Assembly: GCF_050624435.1 (NCBI RefSeq)
Contig: NC_134538.1
Location: 126,028,937 to 126,092,936 of the forward strand
From: Tenrec ecaudatus
Lineage: Eukaryota; Chordata; Mammalia; Afrosoricida; Tenrecidae
DNA: 64,000 nucleotides
Reading direction: 5' to 3'
Below are positions 36,863 through 47,284 of this stretch, piece by piece; the first letter of the stretch is position 1, and the number at the start of each line of letters is the position of its first letter. Made by a program: the position numbers and the translations under genes. Below the pieces are notes generated by a model that was not told the origin of the DNA, searched no databases, and saw only the letters and a program-made list of their open reading frames with translations.

Positions 36863-37064
36863 GGTACAGAGCATAAAGTGAAGCACACATAGACCTAACA
36901 GAGGAGTGAAACCGTCATGGCAATGCACAGAGGGCACACAACTGATGATAAACGAATATTGTAAGAGAATTCGAAACTTTCTAAAAGATTTTTTTAAGCC
37001 TCAAAGTGGTCATTCTGTGAAACTATCAGAATTCTCTTATTATCCTTTCTCTTATTTAGCCATC

Positions 37065-37275
37065 TTTAGGGTTACCCTGGTAGCACAGTGGTTATGCTTT
37101 GGGCCGTCATCAGCAAGATCAGCAGTTCAAGCCACCAGGGAACTCTGGGAAAGAAAGAAGAGGCTTTCTGCTCCCTTAAAGAGCTAGAGCCTCAAAAACC
37201 CACAGGGGCCCTGTCCCCTGTGATGCAGGCTCGCTAGGAGGAGGATCAACTCAATCGCCATGAGTCTGAGGTTGA
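37065..37275 (+). mobile_element. tRNA-derived SINE, sense (first of three in tandem)
   Basis: Head 'taccctggtagcacagtggttatgc', B box 'gcagttcaagccaccaggg', 'gaggctttctgctcccttaaagag', and tail 'caactcaatcgccatgag'. Confidence 0.75.
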
Positions 37276-37294
37276 GAGTATTATCTTAGGTATA

Positions 37295-37490
37295 AGGAAC
37301 CCTGGTTGCATAGAAGTGAAGCATTGAGCCATGATCTGCAAGGTCTGTAGTTTGAAACCACCAGTGGCTCCTTGGGAGCAAGTCAGGGCTTTCAACTCCC
37401 ATGTACAAACCTGGAAACTCACAGGGGCATTTTCTACTACGTCTTAGAGGGTCAGCGTGATGGCAGTGAGTGGGGTCTGGCTTTTTATCG
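37295..37490 (+). mobile_element. tRNA-derived SINE, sense (second of three)
   Basis: Head 'ggaaccctggttgcatag', 'gtctgtagtttgaaaccaccagtggctcc', 'actcacaggggcattttctac' and 'gggtcagcgtgatggcagtgag'. Confidence 0.75.
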
Positions 37491-37554
37491 TGGAAATTAT
37501 TGAGTAAAGCAGCAGACATGGGAAATCGCAGCAGTGTCTTTCAATGCTTCCCAC

Positions 37555-37740
37555 TTCTGAGGGATCCCTGCAGGCTCCGTGGTTGATGTGCTCAGCAGCT
37601 CACCGAAAGGTCGGCAGTTGGAGCCCAGCAGCTGCTGCATGCGAGAGGGAGGTGGCCTCTGCTTCTGTCGAGATGAAGTGCGCTGAAGCACATCTACTTT
37701 GCCTTATAGGGACTCCATGAGTTCAAATGAACTCAACACC
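37555..37740 (+). mobile_element. tRNA-derived SINE, sense (third of three)
   Basis: 'gctccgtggttgatgtgctcagc', 'gaaaggtcggcagttggagccc' and 'gggactccatgagttcaaatgaactcaacaccaac'. It is more diverged than the two before it. Three same-orientation copies within 700 bp are separate insertions, as their flanks differ. Confidence 0.65.
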
Positions 37741-37901
37741 AACACATTTTTCAGACTTTTGAGGACCCCGGAGATTCTAGACGGCCTCAGCACAGACAGC
37801 TCGTGGCGGAAGGATATGGTTGCTGTGTTTTCCAAAGTGACAAGAACCAAGATGAAACCAGGATAGCTTTTACTTCTCTCTATTAAGATGCCATATAGGA
37901 G

Positions 37902-37978
37902 GGGGCTTCAAATCATTCTTGGAAAAGTGGATTGACAAGTTAATGGAACACTTCCACAAACACTTTGAAGCCCTCTCA
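37902..37978 (+). mobile_element. Palindromic MITE (mariner-like), copy 3
   Basis: 'aggagggggcttcaaa' and 'tttgaagccctct' are inverted repeats at the ends of a 77-bp element, flanked on both sides by TA ('atata' and 'catatag'). It has the best preserved termini of this small family in the window. Confidence 0.7.
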
Positions 37979-38106
37979 TATAGCGATCCGAAGGCATGGA
38001 TTTTTACCACAGCACAGGCTTGCGACAGAACTTCCAGCAGAGCGGGAAGTAGAGTTCTCTGCATAACCAAACACGGTATCTTGTCCTGTCCTTAGAAGCA
38101 GACTCC

Positions 38107-39927
38107 TAGCTCTTTCCTCCATCTCCCTTGACCTTCCTCCTGCCCTACTACCATGCTTCATCGCCACCTGGGCTAGAGTATACCTCTTCTCTAAGCAACC
38201 TTACCCTTGATCATTTCCCACCAGGCCTGCCACTCCCCCTTCTCTACCCTTTGGGGTCCCATGTTTTTCCCTTGTCCCTGGGTTTGTTAACACCACTTCC
38301 TTACCCCCCCCCACCCCCCACCCCAAGTCCCCCCGGAACTGTCGGTCCCATTGTTTTTCATCCAGATAGTTCATCCAGCCTGTCCTATTCAGACAGACCT
38401 GTGGAGTCACTAGCATGCACGAAAACTAGACAGAGGAACACAAAGCAACAGTATACAACCAGACAACAAAACAACCAAAACAAACCACTGAAAAAGAACA
38501 GAACAAAACAGTTCACAAGAGAAAAGCTTGTAGTTAGTTTAGGGATCTTTGCTGGCCCTTAGGAGCGTTTTCCAGTCCAGTCTGTTGGGGCACCACGCCC
38601 TGGCCCCAAAGTCCACTTTCAGCATTCCCTGGGGACCTTGCCACTCCATTCCCTTGCTGTTCCGCTGCACTCCCCCAGTGATTTGCCTCGGTGTGGTGGG
38701 ATCAGGTCAGGTGCAATTCCCACACTGTGTCTCCGGTGCTGTCCCCTGTATCGCCCTTAGTCACTGAGGGGCATCATGTCTCATAGTAGGGCCAGCCATG
38801 TTGTTCTCTCTGTGGACTGGCTGCTCTACTCAGGAACATCATCATCACGGCCTGGTGGGCCAGGCTGTGCTCCACTCTCTCCTCCTGCCCCTTCATCTGC
38901 TCCCGTGTGCTCTGATCAAATATGTCCATCTCCCTTAGCTGCAGGGTCAATGTCGTCCTTTGGAACAAGTTCTTTTCGGGGGAGGGGCAGGAATCCACTT
39001 AATTTATGGTGCTGGGGCCAGCCTCCCAGACCTCTCCACCGGTTCCGTCCTCCACGCCGGGATATTGCATTCACACCTTGCGACACTGGGTTGAAGTCTG
39101 GTCCCACTTTCCCTGTGGAGATATAAACCATACCCTCCCCTTGGGTGGATTAATGCCCCATTTCTGTCATGCTGATTGTACTTACCTCAGGGGACTCATG
39201 TTGTACCTGTCCCTTTGGGTCTGGCTTACCTCGCTTAACATAATTCCTTCCAGCTCTTCCCATGAAATAACGTGTTTCATGTGCTCATCGGTGCTTTTTA
39301 GTGCTGCATAATACTCCATTGTGTGTATGTGCCAAAGTTTGCTAATCCACTCGTCTATCGATGGAAACTTAGGCTGTTTCCAAGTCTTTGCTATTGTGAA
39401 TTGTGCCGCAATAAACATTGGAGCGCATATGGCTGGTCGTGTTTTATTTGCTGCTTCAACCGGGTATATGCCCAATAGAGGGATGGCTGGGTCGTAAGGT
39501 AGATCAATTTCCATTTTCTTTAGGTATCGCCAGATTGCTTTCCACAGTGTCTGTACAAATCTGCACGACCACCAGCAGTGGAGGAGGGTTCCTATTTCAC
39601 CACAGCCCCTCCAACACTTGTTGCTCTCTGATTTACTGATCTGGGCTAGCCTGAGGGGTGTTAGGTGGTATCTCATGGTTGTTTTGATTTGCATTTCTCT
39701 TATGGCAAGAGACTTCGAGCACTTTCTCATATATTTATTGGCCATAATGATCTCCTCTCTAGTGAAAGTTCTTCTCATTTCTTTTGCCCACTTCCTTAGG
39801 GGGTTAACTGTTTTCCTCTTTTTGCAGGTCATGATGGTGTTGTAGATTTTAGTAATGAGCCCTTTGTCTGACGTGTCATTACTAAAAATCTTCTCCCAGT
39901 CTGTGGGTTGCCTTGTCACCCTCTTGG
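38107..39927 (-). mobile_element. LINE-1, inverted 5' segment (ORF2 end plus 3' UTR start)
   Basis: This segment is the upstream part of a young L1, placed in the opposite orientation to its own 3' end (39928-41353). Together they are bounded by a perfect 13-bp duplication, agaagcagactcc, at 38094-38106 and 41354-41366, so they are one insertion. The left end 'ctagctctttcctcc' and the junction at 39928 'gaaagagctagg' are the same L1 position, as expected from twin priming during reverse transcription. ORF2 coding sequence covers 39182-39925, and the 3' UTR runs from 39181 down to 38107. Confidence 0.9.
39182..39919 (-). pseudogene. LINE-1 ORF2 C-terminus, open but 5'-truncated
   Basis: 245 codons without a stop, ending at the natural ORF2 terminator after 'RYNMSPLR'. 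Recognisable L1 features: 'PTDWEKIFSN' at the start, 'SLAIREMQIKTTMRYHLTP' in the middle, the cysteine-rich motif C-x3-C-x7-H-x4-C ('CWRGCGEIGTLLHCWWSC'), 'DPAIPLLGIYP', and 'MEYYAALK'. In L1 ORF2 this part follows the reverse transcriptase and contributes to RNA binding. The 5' part is missing because the insertion is truncated at the inversion point, so this copy cannot move. Complete openness indicates a recent insertion. Confidence 0.9.
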
Positions 39928-41353
39928 GAAAGAGCTAGGAGTCAAAGGGCATTCATGGAGGTCTAGACAAAGACATGTACATGCAAATATATATAGGAGG
40001 TTGGGGAAATAGATCTTTGTGTCGATATTTATAGGTCAAGTATTAAGGTGGCGGAAGGACCTTGGGCCTCTACTCAAACACTCCCTCTATGCATGAATAC
40101 CTTCTTTAATTAAATTGGAACTCTATGATGCTCACTCTCCCGACACAACGGCTGGATCCAAAGTGGGTGAACAAGTAAATGTGGTGAAGAAAGCTGATGG
40201 TGCCCGGCTATCAAAAGAGATAGTGACTGGGGTCTTAAAGGCTTGAAGATAAACAAGCGGCCATCTAGCTCAGAAGCAACAAAGTCCACATGGAAGAACA
40301 CACCAGCCTGTGTGATCGAGTGGTCCCGAAGGGATCAGTTATCAGGCATCAAAGAAAAAAAATCATATCATTGACTGCACACCTCCATGATAGGATCGCT
40401 GAAGACAAATGGGTGCACAAGCAAATGTGGTGAAGAAAGCTGATGGTGCCCGGCTATCAAAAGAGATAGTGTCTGGGGTCTTAAAGGCTTGAAGGTGAAC
40501 AAGCGGCCATCTCGCTCAGAAACAAATAAGCCCACATGGAAGAAGCACACCGGCCAGTGCGATCACGAGGTGCCCAAGGGACCAGATATAAGGCATCATG
40601 CAAAAAAAAAAAAGATATAAGTGTGTGTATGTATGTGTATATATGTGTATAGGTATATATGTATGTGTATATATATATTATATTAAATGAAGGGGGAAGT
40701 GCAGAGTGGAGACCCAAGGCCCAAGTGTCGGCCAATGGAGATCCCCTCATAGAGGGGCTTAGGAGAGGAGATGGGTTAATTATGGTGTGAGGTAGTATCG
40801 ATGAAGAACACAGCTTTCCCCCAGATCCTGGATGCTTCCTCCCCCCAACTACCATGATCCGAATTCTACCTTGCAGGGCTGGATAGGACAGAGGCTGTAC
40901 ACTGGTACATATGAGGGTTGGAGGTACAGGGAATCCAGGGTGGATGATACCTTCAGGACCAAGGGCGTGAGGGACGATGCTGGGAGAGTGGAGGGTGAGT
41001 GGGTTGGAAAGGGGGAACTGATTACAAGGAGCCACATGTGACCTCTTCCCTGGGAGAGGGACAGCAGAGAAGGGGGGAAGGGAGACCCCGAATAGGGCAA
41101 GATATGACAAAATAACGAGGTATGGATTACCAAGGGCATATGAGGGAGGGGGGAAAGGGGAGGGAAGGGGGGAAAAAAAAGGAGGACCTGATGCAGGGGG
41201 CTTGGGTGGAGAGCAGGTGCCTTGAGAATGATTGGGGCAGGGAATGTATGGATGTGCTTTATACAATTGATGTATGTATATGTATGGATTGTGGTAAGAG
41301 TTGTTGGAGTCCCTAATAAAATGTAAAAGAAGAAAAGAGGAAAAAAAAAAAAA
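39928..41353 (+). mobile_element. LINE-1 3' UTR and poly(A) tail (3' half of the twin-primed insertion)
   Basis: Starts with 'gaaagagctaggagtcaaagg' and proceeds through the rest of the 3' UTR to 'gtccctaataaaatgtaaaag' and an A-rich tail ending in A14 at 41341-41354. It has an internal tandem duplication with a 246-bp period (starts near 40165 and 40411) and a TA/TG-rich microsatellite at 40615-40685. Adding the inverted part gives a 3' UTR of about 2.5 kb, far longer than the roughly 0.5 kb of primate L1. Confidence 0.9.
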
Positions 41354-41366
41354 AGAAGCAGACTCC

Positions 41367-42772
41367 AAGGTCAAGGCAGGGCCTTTAAACTTTCAGGATC
41401 ATCTTGACCTGCAGTGTGGTCCCCTCTGGTCTGGCTGGTGTTGCGGGGGGGGGGGGGGGGGGGCGGCGGAGGGAGGGGGAGGCTGGGCTGAGGTGAAAAA
41501 TCCGGCACACATTGGGGAAGACTTGCACTTTTCCTGCTGGGAACTCTCCAAGGACTAGGTTCCATTTTGTATTCGTAATGGCAGCTTAAAATTTTTATAC
41601 TGATTCTGTTCAAATTCCTTCAATTTTAGCAAATGTGGGCTTGGCGGAATTTTGGTATCAATGGGGTGAATGACTATAAAGGGAGGGATTTTACAAAATA
41701 AGTCATTTGGTGATTGTCCGACAGTCCATCGAAGTCTCTGGGCCACCAGTTTCTAAGTGTGGAAGCCCACTGTCTAGTCTAGGTCTACTCTGCAGTGGGT
41801 GGAGTTAAACACCACAAGCCCAAGCATAAGCACCACAAAAGAACAATTGGTGTGCTTCTACTTTAGGGCGAAGTTGCATTGTCTCCAGCAACAGGACTTC
41901 TTTGCATTTCAAAATGGATGTCCCACAGGCTTCTAGAACTTCCAGGTGGTTGCCCCACATCACACAGGAATGAATCTTAAATGTAAGTGCAGAGTCTGGG
42001 GACTGATTCTGCCTGGGGTGGGGCTCTCGACGTTTCTAGTGAAGTCCTACGTGATGCCAATATTACTGGTCTGCGATCTACATGTTGAACCATAAGGTAG
42101 AATATTTGGGGTAAAATGTTATCGTAAAGCCACCAGCTCTTAACTTTTATGGAAAGATGGTATTTCCGTGGTGACCAGTAACTGTGGATCATGTGCACTC
42201 TGCAAAGAACCTGATTTGCTCACCTTTCATTCATCACAGCAGGTCCTCCTAACATCGTCACATTAACGACAACAATCACATCATTTAGCTTACGTCGCCT
42301 TGACCGGATTAAAGAAGAAGAATGCCACTTCTAAGGGTGTGTGCAGCGTCCGAAGGATCAGGTGGGCAGGGAAGGAGGTGAGAGCACAAAGGGGAAGTAC
42401 TCACAAAGATGGAGCAAAGGGAATGGCGTGGGAGTGTGTTTACAAGGATGAGACAGGCAGGAGAGAACGTTTGCAGTTTATCTAGGTGTACCTTTGGGAT
42501 GAAGGATTCGTTATCAAGAAACCCAGGAGGTGTTTCAGGATGGTACACTGTATCAATCTCCCAGGTCAGCCTCCTTTTAGAGAAAGTAGAGCAAATATCC
42601 ACATTTTTTAACACTTCTGGAAAAAGTGTATTTACTTAGGTTTCATTTGTAGTGCCTGGTTTTCTGCCTTCCACTTCTGATTCCTCCGACTTCTGTTCCT
42701 TCTATACTCTCTTCTTCCCTCTCCTTCCCTCCCCCTCCCCTTCTTCTCTCTGCTTTCTCTCCCATTATCACA
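41367..42772. other. Unassigned sequence with a G19 homopolymer
   Basis: A run of 19 G residues occupies 41445-41463, followed by a GGC/GGA-rich stretch. No gene was recognised in the remainder. ORFs of about 100 codons here have no family resemblance. Confidence 0.5.
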
Positions 42773-42975
42773 GCAGTGTTTCTCTCACATTAGTGGGCAT
42801 CAGAATCTCTTAGGAGCTTATAAAAACACTCTCCTGAAACCCACCCTCAGATATTCCGCTTCAATTGGGCTAGGATAGAGCCAGGTAACCTTTGATGTTA
42901 GCAAACACCTCACATGATTCAGATGAGGCCTGCCAATTGATAACACTTAGACTGTGAGCAGTCCTACTTTTAGAC
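42773..42975 (+). mobile_element. MER5A-type hAT-Charlie MITE
   Basis: 'cagtgtttctctcacattagtgggcatcagaatctc', 'gagcttataaaaacac', 'aacccaccctcagatattcc' and 'gatgaggcctgccaattgataacacttagactgtgagcag' follow the MER5A consensus order. An old element shared by placental mammals. Confidence 0.7.
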
Positions 42976-43320
42976 CCTCCTCCACCTGGGGTCCTTGGTG
43001 ACAGTGTGAGAGGTACTTCTTCAGAGACTAAATGATGGGTCTTATTTGTCAGTGGCTACAATCCACTGACCATTTTTTCCTCCCACCTCTCAGATCCAAA
43101 TACTTTTTTTAAGGGCGCATCCTTTGGTTACAGCTTTGTTTTCTATGTAAAATAGGTACAGACCTATAGCTAGTACACTTCTGTTTTAAATAAGCCTCAT
43201 ACGTACTGCTCTCAAGATGAATAGTTTTTGTCATGTATTCCCTGGGAATTCAGAAGTATAGGAAACTGCTGTAGGGATTTAAGAAAATGTTCATAGGAAA
43301 ATAAATTTTTCTGATATAGT

Positions 43321-43391
43321 CACTATATTAAAATATATATTAAAATATATAATATATATTATATTAAAAAATATATATATATATATATATT
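43321..43391. repeat. AT-rich (TATA)n microsatellite
   Basis: A 70-bp imperfect TA/ATT repeat ending in a perfect (TA)10-type run. Confidence 0.9.
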
Positions 43392-43639
43392 TGTGCATCC
43401 TTAAAATGGAAAGAGAAACAGAAAAGACTCTAGGAATAAAAACCTGTGATTAAAACTTCCCAAAACTTTCAAGGAAATTTACAGGTTAAAAAAAGTAATT
43501 GGGGGAGGGGAGTTTGTATGTCTTTTCTGTGTATGAAATCCAGGATAGGAAAATCTATAGAGACACCAATTATAAATCTACAGAGACAATACTCATTCCT
43601 TAGGGTTAAGGCCAGGGAGGTTGCTTGGAAATCAGGAAC

Positions 43640-43772
43640 TAAGAACAGTGAACATAGAATGAAAAAAAGTTATAAAATTGATTGTGGTGATGATTATACC
43701 ATTCTTTCTAATATATTCAAACCATTGAATTGTATGGTACATGAATTATATGTCAATAAAACTGTTACATAC
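43640..43772 (+). mobile_element. Ancient LINE-1 3' end
   Basis: 'attgtggtgatgattatacc', 'aaaccattgaattgtatggtac' and 'gaattatatgtcaataaaactgttac' match the 3' terminus of old mammalian L1M elements, including its poly(A) signal. Confidence 0.7.
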
Positions 43773-44784
43773 AAAAGTAAGTCTGCTGAGATTATAGCCT
43801 AGGTTCACTGCATACCACACGAGGTGACAAGAAATTTTATTATTTATGTTTTTGTAATGATGCCAATCCCAGTCAGAGCTGAGGTCTGATCTTTACAGTA
43901 TTAGGGATTTAGCCTTCATTTGTCATATCTAAAGTATGACTTTAAAGGAATTCAAAGGGACTCACGGAAAAAGAGCTTGCTAGAATTTCCAGTCTATATT
44001 TTTATTAAATCAAATTCTCCCCTTCTTCTGTGTTTCCTGTTTTTAAATATTCCTCATTCTTGTGTGGGGATCTGGTCCATCAAGATGGCTGAAATGTACA
44101 TCCTCTGTGTGTGCTTACCCCAAACCCCTGCATGGTTGGTCTGCCAGAGATCCCCATTGCCAGCCAAACTGAATGGCCTCGAGTGAGCAATGATGTATGG
44201 ATACCCTGCTAATGGAGCTTCATGTTGTTCTAAACACCAAACCCTTCAGAAGCAGTGGAATAACCTTTACTCAGTCAAAAGGAACACAGAAGTAAGCCAC
44301 CCAGTTCTATTTCAACGGGCAGAACAGAAGGGAGGAGAATAAATGCATGCTTCTTATGAGGGTCTTGGGGGAACTTGTGAACAAACCACAGCAAATAAGC
44401 AAGCGTTATTGAGCACCTTCAATGTGAAGGATTACTGATGAAACATGTTGACATCTTTGTGAGACCCGGAAACCTGTTCATTCACTGAGACCCGTCTCAG
44501 CTTGGCTCCAGAGGACTGGAAGGGGATCATCTGGTCCTGTGTGTGAGATGGCCTCACAGAGTCCTGCGCAACCCTGTACTGTCCATCGGGCTATCAAATT
44601 GGTTAGCCAAAAGAGCAATACCAAGTGGAAAGTAGGAACTTTGGGGAGAAATACTAAAATTGTGGTAAGCCTAAAATATCAAGTGGCTGGTCTAGATAAG
44701 TATTTTTCAGATAGAAGGACATAAAAATCATTCATAAATCACAACCAAATTCTTTTTAAAGAGGCACTCTAAAAACAAAACAAA
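43773..44784. other. Unassigned sequence
   Basis: No gene or named repeat was recognised. ORFs of 61-88 codons are unremarkable. Confidence 0.45.
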
Positions 44785-44992
44785 TAAAACCCCTCACCGC
44801 CATCAAATTAATCCAGAGACTTAGTGACCCTATCAGACAAGTTAGAACTGCCCCGATGGGTTTCTGAGTCTGCAACTCTTTGTCGGGGTAGAAACCCCGT
44901 CTTTCTCCCAAGGAGCAGCTGGTAGTTTTGAACTGCCAACCTTTCAGATCACAGCCCAACATGTAACAACTATGCCACCAGGCTTCTAAATA
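44785..44992 (-). mobile_element. tRNA-derived SINE, full length, antisense
   Basis: Tail 'caccgccatcaaattaatcc', 'aactgccccgatgggtttctgagtctgcaactc', 'ggggtagaaaccccgtctttctcc', B box 'agttttgaactgccaacc' and head 'aacaactatgccaccaggc'. Confidence 0.8.
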
Positions 44993-45655
44993 GAGACTGG
45001 AAAATATGAAAACAAGTAAAAATCTGTGCATCACAAATAGTAAGCATAGATGCAGTTTCATGACATACATGTGCATATTACGGTTGGGTGGAAGGAGCGA
45101 GAAGATGCTCGCTCTTGTGATTGGTTGTTATTTCAAGGTTGTGTAGTAGTTTTAAAGGGTTGAAAACCACTGGATGGGTGATTCGCCATCCTCACTATCT
45201 CTCAACATGAGAGTCTACTGTTTTCAAAATTTTCAAATTTCTACGGTCTTTTTATACTTTGTATTGTGATTTAGGTGAAAATTTATCGAGCTAGTTAGCA
45301 CTTGAGAAAGTAGCCTTTATTACTCAATGATTCATGCACATTTCCTTTCATGAGATTGATTGAAGTCAGCACAATGTAACAGCACATATCCCACGTGCTC
45401 TCTGTTTTCCCTGTTCTATCCTTCCTTCATTCCTGTTTCCTCTGGTTTTCTGAACTTTATCTCTGGGCAAATGATGTCCTTATGACCTTAATTGTATATA
45501 GTCAATTGTTTAAGAGTTCATAACTCCCTGATATAATTGTTCATTTTATAATTCTTTTTTGATTAAAAGTTGGTCTACAGGATTAGCTCAGTTCCAAGAT
45601 CAAAGGGTAAAAAAGGGCTACAGTATAATGGCTTCTACCAGTCTTTAACAGACTA
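44993..45655. other. Unassigned AT-rich sequence
   Basis: Nothing recognised. It ends at the TA target of the following mariner. Confidence 0.45.
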
Positions 45656-45658
45656 ATA

Positions 45659-46543
45659 TGAAGGGGTGCCCCCCCCCCCAATCCGAATGGCGCAGGGGAG
45701 CTTTCGCAGTACGCATCTTCCTGCAAGACGAGCAGGGAGCAACTCTTGAGTTAGTGCACCCAGTGACATCACCTGGGAAGGTTCTCTCTGGTGACAGTGA
45801 ATTTTTTTGTACAAGCAATTTTGCTCAAACCTTGTTTTTTGGTGATGGTCGTTTTAAAAGAACAGCATGAGGCTGTGAAATTTTGTTTTCTGCTCAGTAA
45901 AAGTGCTGAAGAAACTGTTGTGATGTTGAACATAACTTACAAAGACAGCACTATGGGGAATACTAAAGTGTTCAAGTGGGTTTTTCATTTCAAAAAAGGT
46001 GAAATGTTGATTGATGACAAACCTCCTTCTGGAGATCCGTTAACTCCCCAAATGGATGAAAATGTCCCACTCATAGTGCATTTGGAGTAATTCCACCAGG
46101 TCAGACTATTAATCAAGTTTTCTATTTAGAGTTTCTGAAAACTAGCTTAATAGTGCAACAAAAAAGGCCTGATTTGTGGCAGTCAGGGGACTGTTTTTTT
46201 CATCATGACAAAGCACAGCCATCTCAGTGCACCAGTTTTTGGCAAAAAGCAGCAAGCTTCTCTTCCCCACGCACCTTACTCACCTGACCCTTGCTCCATA
46301 CACCTTCCTTTGTTTCCTTGAATGAAGAGGGACATGAAAGGATTGTGATTTCAAGACATAGAAGAGATGAAGAAAACGAGGGAGGTGTTGTCAGCTATCC
46401 AATCAGATGAGTTTGAAAACTGTTTCTAAGAATGGAATCATAGATTTGACAAATGTATTAAGTGTAATGGAGATTGTTTTGAACGTGATAAGTTTGTTTT
46501 GTAATAAAAGTTTTGGGGGTTAACCTCTCCACCACCACCCCCA
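45659..46543 (+). mobile_element. mariner transposon with internal deletion, copy 2
   Basis: About 885 bp, between TA dinucleotides at 45657-45658 and 46544-46545, with decayed terminal inverted repeats ('tgaaggggtgcccc' and '...acccccata'). The N-terminal part of a mariner-type transposase is readable: 'EAVKFCFLLSKSAEETVVML', then 'VFKWVFHFKKGEMLIDDKPP' near 45970-46030. At about 46075-46095 it jumps from the 'DENV' region to the 'PPGQTVNQVFYLEVLK' region. The catalytic middle is absent. The C-terminal part is frameshifted. The breakpoint equals that of the copy at 35780. Confidence 0.85.
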
Positions 46544-46545
46544 TA

Positions 46546-47284
46546 AGCCTGGTCTTTTTTATGACTTTGAATTTGTTCTGCCTTTTTCTCCCGCTCTATC
46601 CAGGATTTTCTATTATAATTCCTTTCAGAGCAGTCTAGATTCTTCTTGTCTCAGGGTTGCGGAGGCTGAGGTTTGTGTGGTCCAATTGTTTATGTGAATT
46701 TTTCATTTTCTTGACTCTTCTTCCAAACAGGGAGCCACCAGAGGTTGCATCGTAGATGACTGCTCACAGGCGTTGAGATCCCAGTTGCTTCCCACCACAG
46801 CAGGCTATATAGACCACTGTCTTTGTGAACTGCTATGCCAATTGACCTTAATGTGCCTGAGATGATCATTCTGAGGTTTTAGGCCCAACGATGCAGTCTT
46901 TCAAAGTTGTTTGGTTATGGCTAAGAAGTTTTCATAACTTTGTCCACTGTGTGATCTACTATATTCACAGATATGTTTGAGACACATATATATGCATTTG
47001 TAGAAATGTCCTCTGTATATCCTATATATATCCATGGGTATGGTCCCATTTGGGCTCCCATATCTATTAAGCTGATGTGTCTGTGTACTCACTCATAGAT
47101 TATTCCTATTACTGTTACTGCATGATTGTGTATGTAATACTTCCGTGGCCTCTAACTCTTCCTAGGCTCCTCCCATTGTCTTCCTTTCTGTAATCATTGT
47201 TGTGCTGACCTTTCCCTTATTTTATAAGCCTTTCTTTCAACCAAGTTCATACATGCCTACCCATTAATTCTACTGTTCATCTGT
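46546..47284. other. Unassigned sequence
   Basis: Lies between the mariner and the RTE head. No feature was recognised. Confidence 0.45.

Noticed and set aside
40481-41374. 297-codon minus-strand ORF, and its partner 61418-62095 plus
   Set aside because: Both are the antisense of the L1 3' UTR in the two young copies. The openness reflects low mutation since insertion and a pyrimidine-rich antisense strand.
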